Shown in pieces: positions 35,697 through 44,345 of a stretch of DNA of 60,660 nt (position 1 is the first letter of the stretch; each line of letters starts with the position of its first letter). The stretch lies in the NCBI GenBank assembly GCA_937873035.1, contig CALMVA010000054.1, forward strand, positions 1 to 60,660, in the 5' to 3' direction. A program made the position numbers and the translations under genes. The notes beneath the pieces were generated by a model, which saw only the letters and a program-made list of their open reading frames with translations, had not been told where the DNA came from and did not search any database. The DNA is from an uncultured Sphingomonadaceae bacterium (GTDB lineage Bacteria; Pseudomonadota; Alphaproteobacteria; Sphingomonadales; Sphingomonadaceae).

Positions 35697-36113
35697 ATGA
35701 TCGTGGGCATGGGCTCTGACCTCTGCAATATCGAGCGCATCCAGAATTCGCTCGACCGCTGGGGTGAAAAGTTCACCAACCGCGTCTTTACAGATGTGGA
35801 GCGTGCCAAGGCGGCGCGCCGCCCGTTCACACAGGCGGGAACCTACGCCAAGCGTTTTGCCGCCAAGGAAGCCTTTTCCAAGGCCGTCGGCACCGGCTTC
35901 AAGCGCGGCGTGTTCATGAAGGACATTGGCGTCGTCAATGCGCCCTCTGGTGCGCCAACGCTCGCGCTGGAAGGCGGAGCGAAGGCCGCGCTCGACGCCC
36001 TCGTGCCGCACGGCTATGAGGCCCATATTCATCTGACGCTCACAGACGATCATCCATGGGCGCAAGCCTTTGTGATTATTGAAGCCCTGCCCATTGTGAA
36101 AGCCACCGCCTAA
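35697..36113 (+). CDS. acpS: Holo-[acyl-carrier-protein] synthase
   Basis: AcpS transfers 4'-phosphopantetheine from CoA to ACP. The 138-residue protein has the motifs [14 protein letters not shown] (Mg-binding Asp) and [20 protein letters not shown] 35697 is preceded by GGGAGAG. The stop TAA directly touches the GTG of lepB. Confidence 0.96.
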   Translation: MIVGMGSDLCNIERIQNSLDRWGEKFTNRVFTDVERAKAARRPFTQAGTYAKRFAAKEAFSKAVGTGFKRGVFMKDIGVVNAPSGAPTLALEGGAKAALDALVPHGYEAHIHLTLTDDHPWAQAFVIIEALPIVKATA

Positions 36114-37058
36114 GTGCCTTCCCTTCCCGATCCCATCCTGACCGAAAGCACCCCCGCAGATATGCCCAAGCCCCGCACGCAGGACGAACCCGTCGACTGG
36201 TGGGGTGAAATCAGGGGGGCGGGCCTGCTGCTGCTCGCGGTGCTGGGCTTTCACAGCTTCGTTGCCAAGCCCTTCTACATCCCGTCCGAATCGATGGTGC
36301 CGACGCTGCTTGTGGGCGACCGGCTGGTGGTGAACAAGTTCGCTTATGGCTGGAGCCATGTGTCGCCCACCATCCCCTCGCTGCCCGCCATCTTCCGCTG
36401 GCTGGTGAAGCGCGAGCCGGTCGAATCGCTCGCCGTGCAATTGCCCGACTGGAAAGGCCGCATCTGGGGCAGCGACCCTGAACGCGGCGATGTCGTCATC
36501 CTGACGCCGCCGGGCATGAACACCGATTACATCAAGCGCGTCGTCGGCCTGCCCGGAGATCGCATCGAAGTGCGCGGCGGCGTGCTCATCATCAACGGCC
36601 AGCCGGTGAAGCGCGCGCCCAGGCAAGAGCGGCTCATCCCCGTCGATGTGAACGATCCCTGCGCGCCAGAGGATTATCCTGATCGCCGCATCGCGAAGGA
36701 TGATGGCACCTTGTGGTGCAAGCTCCCCATCATCCGCGAGACGCTGCCCAATGGCCGCAGCTATGACACGGTCGATGTCGACCCCGATTCGCCGGGCGAC
36801 AATTTCGGCCCGATCACCGTGCCCGACCGTCACTTCTTCCTGATGGGCGATAACCGCGATCACAGCGCCGACAGCCGCTTCCCGCAATGGCAGCGCGGCC
36901 TTGGCGGCCCGGTTCCGTGGGAGAATATCGGCGGCAAGGCGGAAATCATCACCTTCTCGCTCGATGGATCGAGCAGCACCTTCAATCCGGTGAGCTGGCT
37001 GACCGCGCTGCGTGCCGGCCGCGCTTTCACGAGCCTTCAGCCCGTCGAAGGCAAATAG
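36114..37058 (+). CDS. lepB: Signal peptidase I
   Basis: LepB cleaves Sec and Tat signal peptides at the periplasmic face. The 314-residue protein has one N-terminal membrane helix (GAGLLLLAVLGFHSFVAKPF), the nucleophile Ser60 in IPSESMVPTL, the general base Lys141 in DYIKRVVGLPGD and the box MGDNRDHSADSRF. The start is GTG 36114, right after the acpS stop; ATG 36162 is an alternative. Two repeat elements follow it. Confidence 0.96.
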   Translation: MPSLPDPILTESTPADMPKPRTQDEPVDWWGEIRGAGLLLLAVLGFHSFVAKPFYIPSESMVPTLLVGDRLVVNKFAYGWSHVSPTIPSLPAIFRWLVKREPVESLAVQLPDWKGRIWGSDPERGDVVILTPPGMNTDYIKRVVGLPGDRIEVRGGVLIINGQPVKRAPRQERLIPVDVNDPCAPEDYPDRRIAKDDGTLWCKLPIIRETLPNGRSYDTVDVDPDSPGDNFGPITVPDRHFFLMGDNRDHSADSRFPQWQRGLGGPVPWENIGGKAEIITFSLDGSSSTFNPVSWLTALRAGRAFTSLQPVEGK

Positions 37059-37126
37059 CACAAAAGGTTGTCGGGATCGGGGCCTCGCGCGCATCCCGAT
37101 TTCGGGTTCCCCACCCTCCGTTGGTG

Positions 37127-37197
37127 CTGAGCTTGTCGAAGCACTGTCCTTCTGGGCACCGCTGCCCACAGAAAGAACGGCCCTTCGACAAGCTCAG
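37127..37197. repeat. Inverted-repeat element of the CTTCGACAAGCTCAG family
   Basis: CTGAGCTTGTCGAAG (37127-37141) and CTTCGACAAGCTCAG (37183-37197) are perfect 15-base arms. Inner arms TTCTGGGCA/TGCCCACAGAA extend the pairing. This motif is a familiar dispersed element in sphingomonads and other proteobacteria, here behind lepB. Confidence 0.85.
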
Positions 37198-37218
37198 GGC
37201 AAACGGTGATGTATTATT

Positions 37219-37296
37219 CGCGCAGAGACGCAAAGAACGCAGAGCAAAATCGCCGAAAACTCGCATTCTCCGCGACCTCTGCGCCACTGCGCGAGA
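37219..37296. repeat. Inverted-repeat element of the CGCAGAGACGC family
   Basis: The left arm (starting CGCAGAGACGC) and right arm (ending CTCTGCGCCACTGCGCG) are imperfect inverses over about 24 bases. A half copy lies at 6211-6240. It sits next to the CTTCGACAAGC element between convergent lepB and the FKBP gene. Confidence 0.8.
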
Positions 37297-37314
37297 TAAA
37301 ATCTTGCTTCTGTT

Positions 37315-37893
37315 TTAGCGCTCCGTTGGCTGCGGCGCGCCGCCCTGCTGTTGCTGCTGTTGCATCATCTGCTGCATCATCTGCACTTCGGCCTGGCTCT
37401 TGAAGTCGAGCAGGTCGACATCGAAGATCAGCACCGAATTAGGCGGAATCGTGCCAGCAGCCTGCGCGCCATAGCCAAGCGCCGCCGGGATGCAGAGTCG
37501 GTAGCTGCCGCCACGCTGCATCTTCTTCAACGCTTCCGAAAAACCGGGGACGACGCCGCCAACGGGCATCGGCGTCTGGTTGTTGGCATCAAACTCGGTG
37601 CCGTTCTGGAGCGTGCCCTTATAGTTGATGAGCGCAACATCCTCATCGGTCGGGCGCGCGCCCTTGCCGGCCTTGCGCGTCTGGAAGTGAAGGCCCGATT
37701 CGGTCGTTTCAGCCGCCAGCGTGCCATTACCTTCGGGCAACATATCGCTTGCAGCGCAGGTCTGGCCAACGGCCTTTGCCGTGCCGGTCCATGCCAGTGC
37801 GCCTGCGAGAGCCGCAACGATGGCGACACCGCTCCACAATTTGGTCATCGAGCCTTTGGCGATCGGGCGAATCGGGACGGCAGTGTTCGACAT
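37315..37893 (-). CDS. FKBP-type peptidyl-prolyl isomerase
   Basis: The 192-residue protein has an N-terminal hydrophobic segment (LWSGVAIVAALAGALAWTGTAKA) that serves as signal or anchor. It then has an FKBP domain with VALINYKGTLQNGTEFDAN, the VVPGFSEALKKM loop and AAGTIPPNSVLIFDVDLLDF. It would isomerise X-Pro bonds in the periplasm. The tail is rich in Met and Gln (MMQQMMQQQQQQ). ATG 37893 has GAGG seven bases upstream. Confidence 0.93.
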   Translation of the reverse strand: MSNTAVPIRPIAKGSMTKLWSGVAIVAALAGALAWTGTAKAVGQTCAASDMLPEGNGTLAAETTESGLHFQTRKAGKGARPTDEDVALINYKGTLQNGTEFDANNQTPMPVGGVVPGFSEALKKMQRGGSYRLCIPAALGYGAQAAGTIPPNSVLIFDVDLLDFKSQAEVQMMQQMMQQQQQQGGAPQPTER

Positions 37894-37983
37894 GGACAAA
37901 CCTCTATCTGGTCTTCGATATGTTGCGGGGGCCTATGGCGCATCATGCGGGGAACGCCAAGGGCAAACGAAATCTGGCGCGCA

Positions 37984-38023
37984 AACGAAAAGGGCGCCGG
38001 GATGGCCCGACGCCCTTTTCGTT
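37984..38023 (-). terminator. Terminator of rpsU
   Basis: AACGAAAAGGGCG (37984-37996) pairs perfectly with CGCCCTTTTCGTT (38011-38023) across a 14-base loop. It lies 20 bases behind the rpsU stop. The Ts sit inside the stem, so it may act partly as a stabilising 3' end. Confidence 0.8.
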
Positions 38024-38043
38024 TCTGGCAATCGCCGTGTGGC

Positions 38044-38250
38044 TCAGCGGATGCCGTCGCGTTCCATGCGCTTGCGCTCCATCTTGCGGGCGCGACGGAC
38101 AGCGGCAGCCTTTTCACGGGCGCGCTTTTCCGAGGGCTTTTCATAGTGGCGGCGCAGCTTCATTTCACGATAAACGCCTTCACGCTGAAGCTTCTTCTTG
38201 AGAGCCCGAAGCGCCTGGTCGACATTGTTATCGCGGACGATGATCTGCAT
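38044..38250 (-). CDS. rpsU: 30S ribosomal protein S21
   Basis: The 68-residue very basic protein matches bS21: [20 protein letters not shown], then [21 protein letters not shown]. It binds 16S rRNA near the anti-Shine-Dalgarno end. The open frame extends upstream to 38373, but the S21 start at 38250 is certain from the family. It is a single-gene unit with its own terminator, divergent from the aldolase gene. Confidence 0.98.
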   Translation of the reverse strand: MQIIVRDNNVDQALRALKKKLQREGVYREMKLRRHYEKPSEKRAREKAAAVRRARKMERKRMERDGIR

Positions 38251-38461
38251 AAAAAAGCCACACTCCAATTCGATTGCACACCGTAAAAACAGGCGTGCTG
38301 AAAGCCAAAAAACAAGCGTCGTCGCAACTCGCGCCGCGCCGTTGTGACGCGCCACTAGGCTGCGATTCTCCAAAAAGCAAGGGAAAAGCCCAAGATTGCA
38401 ACTTCGCCCATGCCCGTGTCATAGGTGCAACAGCACCGGCAAGCGGGCAGGAGACGATCAA

Positions 38462-39226
38462 ATGGCGACCACATTCAAAACAAACGCACGCTTCAGCGAG
38501 GCAGAATGGGCCGCCCGGCTGGAGCTGGCCGCCTGCTACCGCATTTTTGCGATGATGGGCTGGGACGAGATGATCTACAACCACATCACCGTGCGCGTGC
38601 CCGATGCCGAAGGCCAGTTTCTCATCAATCCCTATGGTATGCATTTTTCCGAAGTGACCGCGACGAGCCTCGTCAAGATCGACATCGATGGCAACAAGCT
38701 GGATGAGGACAATCCCTGGCACATCAACAAGGCGGGCTTTGTGCAGCATGGCCTGTTCCATCGTGTGCTGGACGATGCCCATGCCATCATCCACACGCAC
38801 ACCACCGCCACCATGGCGGTCTGCTCGCTCGAAGGCGGGCTGCAACCGACGAATTTCTATGCCTGCCAGCTCATCGGCAAGATGGGCTATCATGACTTTG
38901 AAGGGATTACCGTGCGTGCGGAAGAAGGAACGCGGCTCGTCGAGAATCTCGGCTCCCATCGTGTCCTCATGCTGCGCAACCACGGCCCCGTGGTGATGGG
39001 CAAGACGCTGCAAGAAGCCTTTATCCGCTACTGGACGCTCCAGCGCGCCTGCGACATTCAGGTGGCGACGCACGCCATGGGCAAGCCGATCATGGTCGAT
39101 GAGGATGTTCTCACGGTCCACCAGCGCGATCTGCACCATGTGCAGCTCCCCGGCGGTGCCGGCCGTGCCGAATTTGATGCAATGGTCCGCCGCATCGACA
39201 AGCTTGATACGAGCTGGCGTGACTAA
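38462..39226 (+). CDS. Class II aldolase/adducin family protein
   Basis: The 254-residue protein has the zinc-site motif IIHTHTTATMAVCSL and the third His in LRNHGPVVMG, as in fuculose-phosphate aldolase-like proteins. It also has the adducin-type opening MGWDEMIYNHITVRVPD. Zinc-dependent cleavage of a C-C bond or a decarboxylation is possible, but the substrate is unknown. ATG 38462 follows AGGAG. Its stop lies inside the start of the [2Fe-2S] gene (8-base overlap). Confidence 0.92.
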   Translation: MATTFKTNARFSEAEWAARLELAACYRIFAMMGWDEMIYNHITVRVPDAEGQFLINPYGMHFSEVTATSLVKIDIDGNKLDEDNPWHINKAGFVQHGLFHRVLDDAHAIIHTHTTATMAVCSLEGGLQPTNFYACQLIGKMGYHDFEGITVRAEEGTRLVENLGSHRVLMLRNHGPVVMGKTLQEAFIRYWTLQRACDIQVATHAMGKPIMVDEDVLTVHQRDLHHVQLPGGAGRAEFDAMVRRIDKLDTSWRD

Positions 39227-39767
39227 GTTTACCGTCAACAACCAGCCGGTTGCCTATAGGCTTGACCCAGAGACGCCGCTTCTCTGGGCGCTGCGCGATG
39301 CCTCTAACCTGACCGGCTCAAAATATGGCTGCGGCACGGGCGATTGCGGCGCGTGCACCGTGGATGTCGATGGCCGCGCCGTGCATTCGTGCATGGTCTC
39401 CATCAAGGCGCTCGAAGGCAGCTTTGTGACGACTATCGAAGGCCTCTCGCGCGATCGCAGCCACCCTGTGCAACAGGCGCTTGTCGCCGAGGGAGCCGTG
39501 ATGTGCGGCTTTTGCACACCGGGCATCGTGATGGCGGCGGCAACGCTGCTCAAGGCCAATCCACGGCCCGACGATGCCGCGATTGACGCCGCCATTACCA
39601 ATTTGTGCCGCTGCGGCACCTACCCCCGCGTGCGCCGCGCCATCCACCGCGCCGCGCGGATCATGCAGGGTGCAGAGACGATTGCGGCCGCCCCGCCTCC
39701 GGGCATATCGCCAGAGGACGCTGCCCGCTCTGTGCCCGCTCTGGGCACGGACAAAAAGGCTGACTAA
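39219..39767 (+). CDS. [2Fe-2S] small subunit of xanthine-oxidase-type hydroxylase (orphan)
   Basis: The 182-residue protein has both [2Fe-2S] clusters of molybdo-hydroxylase small subunits: the plant-type CGTGDCGACTV and the second CGFCTPG...CRCGTYPRVR. This is typical of isoquinoline 1-oxidoreductase alpha-type proteins. The large molybdenum subunit, which normally follows, is absent; the next gene encodes an RcnB-like protein. A C-terminal extension of about 35 residues is Ala/Pro-rich. The start is GTG 39219, overlapping the aldolase gene, so the two are coupled. Confidence 0.9.
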   Translation: MTKFTVNNQPVAYRLDPETPLLWALRDASNLTGSKYGCGTGDCGACTVDVDGRAVHSCMVSIKALEGSFVTTIEGLSRDRSHPVQQALVAEGAVMCGFCTPGIVMAAATLLKANPRPDDAAIDAAITNLCRCGTYPRVRRAIHRAARIMQGAETIAAAPPPGISPEDAARSVPALGTDKKAD

Positions 39768-39868
39768 ATGCTGTCAGGCTTATTAAGCCACGGCTCATAT
39801 CGCCTGCTGCACTTTGCCTGTCAGGGAACGGAACCGGCGACTCGCTTCCGCCCCAGTGGAGAATGAGT

Positions 39869-40756
39869 ATGCGTAGGTTTCTTATTCCAATCCTGCTGGC
39901 ATCGGCGGTGGCAAGCCCGGCTTATGCGCAGCGCGGGCGCGAAGACATTGCAGACCGCAGCGGCGGCGATCGTGGCTTTGAGCGCCGCGGCGGAAACCAT
40001 GGCAATGGCGGAGAGTGGCAGCGCCCGCAGCGCAACGCCACGCCGCAGGTGGCGCAACCGCAGGTGAGCCAGCCGCAAGCCCAGCCCCAATATAGCCAGC
40101 GCCGCTGGGATGGCGGCGGGCGCAGCAATGGCACGATGACGACCACGCGGGATCGCAGCGATGGCGGCGAGCGCCGCTATGGCTGGGATGATCGCCAGCA
40201 ACAGCCGCAAACCCCACAGCCGCAAACCAGTCAGCCGCCGGTCGTTCGTGAAGACCGCGACCGCCGCTGGAATGGCGAGCGCAACGGCAATTGGTCTGCA
40301 GACCGGCAGAACAACCGTCGCACGGACAATGACGGCCGGTGGGACAATAATCGCCGCTCAGGCGACGACCGGAACTGGAACAATAACCGAAACCGGGATG
40401 ATAACCGGCGCTGGGGAAATGACCGCGACGATGATCGGCGTGGGCAATGGAACCGCGGCTGGCGTGACGACCGGCGTTATGACTGGCGGCAATATCGCAA
40501 CCAGAACCGCAATTATTACCGGATGCCGCGTTATTCCGATCCCTATGGCTATCGCTATGGCTACCGGCGCTTCTCGATCGGCATCTTCCTTGACGATCTG
40601 TTCTTCAGCAGCCGCTACTGGCTCAGCGATCCCTATGAATATCGCCTGCCGCCGGCTTATGGCCCCTATCGCTGGGTGCGCTATTATGACGATGTGCTGC
40701 TTGTCGACCTGCGCAACGGGCGCGTGGTGGACGTGATCTACGACTTCTTCTGGTAG
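39869..40756 (+). CDS. RcnB-family periplasmic protein with repetitive Arg/Asp/Asn/Trp region
   Basis: The 295-residue protein has a signal peptide (FLIPILLASAVASPAYA) and a very low-complexity middle (about residues 25-215) rich in Arg, Asp, Asn, Gln and Trp. It ends in an RcnB-like domain ending WVRYYDDVLLVDLRNGRVVDVI. RcnB proteins modulate nickel/cobalt homeostasis in the periplasm in Escherichia coli. In sphingomonads these long variants are frequent but of unknown role. ATG 39869 has GGAG seven bases upstream. Confidence 0.8.
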   Translation: MRRFLIPILLASAVASPAYAQRGREDIADRSGGDRGFERRGGNHGNGGEWQRPQRNATPQVAQPQVSQPQAQPQYSQRRWDGGGRSNGTMTTTRDRSDGGERRYGWDDRQQQPQTPQPQTSQPPVVREDRDRRWNGERNGNWSADRQNNRRTDNDGRWDNNRRSGDDRNWNNNRNRDDNRRWGNDRDDDRRGQWNRGWRDDRRYDWRQYRNQNRNYYRMPRYSDPYGYRYGYRRFSIGIFLDDLFFSSRYWLSDPYEYRLPPAYGPYRWVRYYDDVLLVDLRNGRVVDVIYDFFW

Positions 40757-40784
40757 GGTCGCATGGCAGCGGGTGGCGGCAGGA

Positions 40785-41543
40785 TCAGCGGCCGCCCGCT
40801 GCGAGCTTTTCCAGCTTTGAGAGCGTATCGCGAAACAATTCATCATCAATCGGCGATGCGCCTGACCGCTGATATTCCTCCAGCCCGCGGCTGAAACGAT
40901 CCACCAGTTCGACGATGGTCGGCACGCGCGGCTCCACCACCTGCGGGCGAGGCGCAACGAGCGGTGCGGCCTCAACCGGCGGCATTTCAACCTGAACGTC
41001 TTCCTCACCCTCGCGCAATATTTCAGCCGCGACCGGCGGAGCCACCATGTCGTCCATCGCCCCGTCCTGCTCGATCACCATATCCGACAGGACCAGAATT
41101 TCGTCATCGCTCTCAACCGGCTCGGCATCGATGATGACGGACGGCGGCGCGAGGAAGCTCGGCAATTGAGGCTCTTCTTCGATGATCGGATCATGCGCGA
41201 CGATCTCTGCCTCGACGCCTGCATCCTCAACGGGCGCAGCCTCCACCCGGCTCAGCGGCTGGACATCAACCACCTTGGGCGCGCGCGGGCGACCGCCGGA
41301 GAAAGGAAGCGCCGCTACAAAAGCGACCACGCCCATGGCCCCACCTGCCAGCAGGGCAGAAAGCAACCGCGCCTTTTCTCCCAAAGGCGGCGCGGCGGCG
41401 GGCAGCACGTCTGAAACGCCGAGACGAACAACCTGCTGCTCAAGCATCCAGACCGGCATGGCAAGCACAAGAATGACCGCAACCGCGGCAAACATCAGCG
41501 CGACCACGGGCGCAAACGGCAATCGCTGGAGTTGCTTCAACAC
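40785..41543 (-). CDS. Two-helix membrane protein linked to XrtA glycosyltransferase (unknown)
   Basis: I do not recognise a family. The 252-residue protein (GTG 41543, preceded by AAGGGGCC) has two membrane helices (about residues 10-32 and 58-80), then an acidic, Pro/Val-rich stretch. It ends in a short helical segment, TIVELVDRFSRGLEEYQRSG. It starts just after the glycosyltransferase stop and is surely co-transcribed with it. A regulatory or chain-length role in polysaccharide synthesis is only a positional guess. Confidence 0.7.
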   Translation of the reverse strand: MLKQLQRLPFAPVVALMFAAVAVILVLAMPVWMLEQQVVRLGVSDVLPAAAPPLGEKARLLSALLAGGAMGVVAFVAALPFSGGRPRAPKVVDVQPLSRVEAAPVEDAGVEAEIVAHDPIIEEEPQLPSFLAPPSVIIDAEPVESDDEILVLSDMVIEQDGAMDDMVAPPVAAEILREGEEDVQVEMPPVEAAPLVAPRPQVVEPRVPTIVELVDRFSRGLEEYQRSGASPIDDELFRDTLSKLEKLAAGGR

Positions 41544-41544
41544 G

Positions 41545-42768
41545 TCAAACGGCCCCTTGTTCCTTCGATCCCGAATATGTTGCAATCCGGTGGTAAACGG
41601 GTTCGTAACGCGAAATGTTTGACGACCAGTTACGCTCTTCTTCCACAAATTTGCGGGCAGCGGTGCGCCGCGCGCCCCAGATGTCGTGCGCGGCAAGCAG
41701 CCCGCCCAGCGCATCCGCAATCGCGGCGGGATCATCGGGCGCAAACAGCGTGCCTGTTTCACCATCGCGGATCAGTTCGCGGTGGCCACCCACGTCTGAC
41801 GCGGCGACAAGCCGCCCTTGCGCCATTGCTTCCAGCGGCTTCAACGGCGTCACAAGATCGGTGAGCCGCATCTTCTTGCGCGGATAGGCCAGAATATCGA
41901 CCAGGCTGTAATAACGTTCGACCTCGTCATGCGGCACGCGCCCGACAAAGCGGATGCGGTCCGCCACTGGAGAGGCCGCCGCCTGCGCGCGCAGATCGGC
42001 CTCCATCGGCCCGCCGCCGACAAGCAGCAGCGCCGCCCTGGGCCGGGCCGCGACCAATCGCGGCATTGCAGCGATCAGGTCATCAAGCCCTTCATAGTCA
42101 TAAAAGCTGCCGATAAAGCCGATGACCTCGGCTCCGATCAGCTCAAGTTTGGCCGCAAGCGCGGCATCATGCGCGGGCGGCGTGCCGAACAGGTCCATGT
42201 CCACGCCATTGGGCGAAACGGTGATACGCGCCGGATCAATCCCGCGCGCAACAAGATCGGCCTTCAGCCCCTCGCAAATCACGATGATGGCATCGGCGCG
42301 GCGCACCGCCCAGCTTTCCAGCGCCTTGGTCACGCGATATTTCATCGAGCCTTCGGTGCCGGTGCCATTGCCGACGGCGGCACCCCCCAAAAAGGCGCGA
42401 ATCTCGAAAACAAAGGGAATATTGCGCCGCTTCGCCACGCGCAGCCCCGCCAGTGCATCGAGCACGGGCGAATGGGCGTGAAGAATATCGGGCTTCCATT
42501 GATCGACCAGCGCCTCGATTCGCTCGGCAAAGGTGATGACTTCAGACCATTCGCGCGCCACCGGCAGGCGCAGCACAGTGCCCCGCGTGCGGTGGAACAT
42601 CAGGCCATCAACCGTTTCCACATCGGGGCCGGATGCCGTGTGACGCAGCCCCGTGACGCCCTTCACCTCCCAGCCCAGCGCCTGCTGCGCCTTCAAAATC
42701 GCGCGCGTGCGGAAGGTATAGCCTGAATGCATGGGCAGGCTGTGATCTAGAATGTGAAGAATACGCAC
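41545..42768 (-). CDS. Exosortase-A-system-associated glycosyltransferase
   Basis: A 407-residue GT-B, GT4-type glycosyltransferase. The opening MRILHILDHSLPMHSGYTFR matches the PEP-CTERM/exosortase-A-associated family (TIGR04063), and the C-terminal half shows GFIGSFYDYEGLDDLI and the donor-site motif SLVDILAYPRKK. It would add a sugar during exopolysaccharide synthesis on the cytoplasmic side. It diverges from the O-ligase gene; the two families usually occur together in XrtA loci. Confidence 0.9.
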   Translation of the reverse strand: MRILHILDHSLPMHSGYTFRTRAILKAQQALGWEVKGVTGLRHTASGPDVETVDGLMFHRTRGTVLRLPVAREWSEVITFAERIEALVDQWKPDILHAHSPVLDALAGLRVAKRRNIPFVFEIRAFLGGAAVGNGTGTEGSMKYRVTKALESWAVRRADAIIVICEGLKADLVARGIDPARITVSPNGVDMDLFGTPPAHDAALAAKLELIGAEVIGFIGSFYDYEGLDDLIAAMPRLVAARPRAALLLVGGGPMEADLRAQAAASPVADRIRFVGRVPHDEVERYYSLVDILAYPRKKMRLTDLVTPLKPLEAMAQGRLVAASDVGGHRELIRDGETGTLFAPDDPAAIADALGGLLAAHDIWGARRTAARKFVEEERNWSSNISRYEPVYHRIATYSGSKEQGAV

Positions 42769-42868
42769 GACGACACTGGTCCGTTCTGGGGTTCCCGAAT
42801 ACGAGGTGATTCCTGCCAGAAAGGACTTAACGCGACGTCAACCGGAACCGTCTAGGCCCAATGTCACG

Positions 42869-42994
42869 ATGATCGACAATTTTTCGCTTCTGCTGACACA
42901 TGGCCTGCTGCTGCTTGCGGCATGGCGGCTCTTGTCGCGCGACGATCTCGATACCGATCCGCCCGCCGATGCGGAAGCCAGCCGCGATGCATGA
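42869..42994 (+). CDS. 41-residue membrane protein before O-ligase
   Basis: The short reading MIDNFSLLLTHGLLLLAAWR has one membrane helix, then a polar acidic tail. It overlaps the start of the O-ligase gene by eight bases, a typical sign of coupling. A longer in-frame ATG lies at 42806. No strong ribosome site is visible, so its reality rests on the hydrophobic helix and the overlap. Confidence 0.5.
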   Translation: MIDNFSLLLTHGLLLLAAWRLLSRDDLDTDPPADAEASRDA

Positions 42995-44345
42995 TCTTTT
43001 CCTGATCGGATTTCTGGGTGCGCTGCTTGTCGCGGGCTTTCGCCGCCCGTTCCTGTTCGTGCTCGGCTATGTCTATGTAGACATCGTCGCGCCGCAGCAC
43101 CTGTCTTATTATCTGCTCAACTCCATCCCCATTTCGCTCATCTTCTTTGTCGCAGCGGTCGGAAGCTGGATGATGACGGGCGACAAGAAAGCCGCCACCT
43201 TCGGCCCAAGGCAGGCCGCGATGCTCATCCTGCTGCTCTATTGCTTCGTGACGACCGCCAATGCCGACTTTCCCATGGAGGCGCAGGAAAAATGGTCCTG
43301 GGTGTGGAAATCGCTGATCTTCGCCATCTTCCTGCCGCTCACGCTCACCACGCGGTTGCGAATCGAGGCGCTGGCCGTGTTCATGACGCTGTCTGCGGCG
43401 TCGATCATCATCGTCGGCGGCATCAAGACGCTGTCGTCCGGCGGCGGCTATGGTGTGCTCAACCTCATGTCGAGCAGCAATACCGGGCTGTATGAAAGCT
43501 CGACGCTCGCCTGCATCGCCATCGCGCTCATCCCGCTCATTCTCTACCTCATGCGCAACGGCACGATCTTTCCGCCCGAATGGCGCGTGACCGCCTTTTG
43601 CCTCGCCTTGAGCTTTGCCTGCCTGCTCATCCCCGTGGGCACCGAGGCGCGCACCGGGCTTATCTGCATCGCGGTGCTGGGCGTGCTGATGCTGCGCGCG
43701 ACCAAACGCCGCTTTCTCTACATCAGCATCGTCGGCGCGCTGGCGATCATCTCGCTGCCTTTTCTGCCCGACAGCTTCACCAAGCGCATGGACACGCTGA
43801 ACGAAGTGCAGTCCGATCAATCGGCCTCAACGCGGCTTGCCGTGTGGAAGTGGACGCTCGATTATGTGGGCGACCATCCCTTTGGCGGCGGGTTCGATGC
43901 CTATCGCGGCAACAGCTTTCGCTATGAAACCAAGCCAGCCGACAGCTTTGATGCCGCCAGAGGCACCAGCCAGTCCGCCGTTGTGGTGCAGGATCAGGCC
44001 CGCGCTTATCACAGCGCCTATTTCGAGATGCTGGGTGAGCAGGGCTGGCTTGGCCTCTCCATCTGGCTCTTCATCCAACTGGGCGGGCTTGTCCGCATGG
44101 AGGTGTTGCGCCGCCGCTATCGCCACAGCCCGGTCGGGGACGATCAATGGATCAGCCAGCTCGCCACTGCGCTCCAGCATGGCAACATCATCTATCTGAT
44201 TGGTGCTGCCTTTGTGGGAATTGCCTTCCAGCCCTTCATTTATATGCTCGTGGGGATGCAGATCGGCCTTGATAGCTATGCCCGCAGACGCCGTCGCGCC
44301 AAGACGCACAATCCGCTGTTCGCCACAGCGAAACCCGGCGCATGA
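42987..44345 (+). CDS. Putative O-glycosylation ligase, exosortase A system-associated
   Basis: A 452-residue polytopic protein of the Wzy/WaaL ligase superfamily. The N-terminal PFLFVLGYVYVDIVAPQHLSY pattern and the long periplasmic loop with HPFGGGFDAYRGN and YHSAYFEMLGEQGWLG fit the TIGR03097 family of XrtA loci. It probably polymerises or transfers exopolysaccharide repeat units in the inner membrane. Overlaps: eight bases with the 41-residue ORF upstream and ATGA with the acyltransferase downstream. Confidence 0.9.
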   Translation: MHDLFLIGFLGALLVAGFRRPFLFVLGYVYVDIVAPQHLSYYLLNSIPISLIFFVAAVGSWMMTGDKKAATFGPRQAAMLILLLYCFVTTANADFPMEAQEKWSWVWKSLIFAIFLPLTLTTRLRIEALAVFMTLSAASIIIVGGIKTLSSGGGYGVLNLMSSSNTGLYESSTLACIAIALIPLILYLMRNGTIFPPEWRVTAFCLALSFACLLIPVGTEARTGLICIAVLGVLMLRATKRRFLYISIVGALAIISLPFLPDSFTKRMDTLNEVQSDQSASTRLAVWKWTLDYVGDHPFGGGFDAYRGNSFRYETKPADSFDAARGTSQSAVVVQDQARAYHSAYFEMLGEQGWLGLSIWLFIQLGGLVRMEVLRRRYRHSPVGDDQWISQLATALQHGNIIYLIGAAFVGIAFQPFIYMLVGMQIGLDSYARRRRRAKTHNPLFATAKPGA

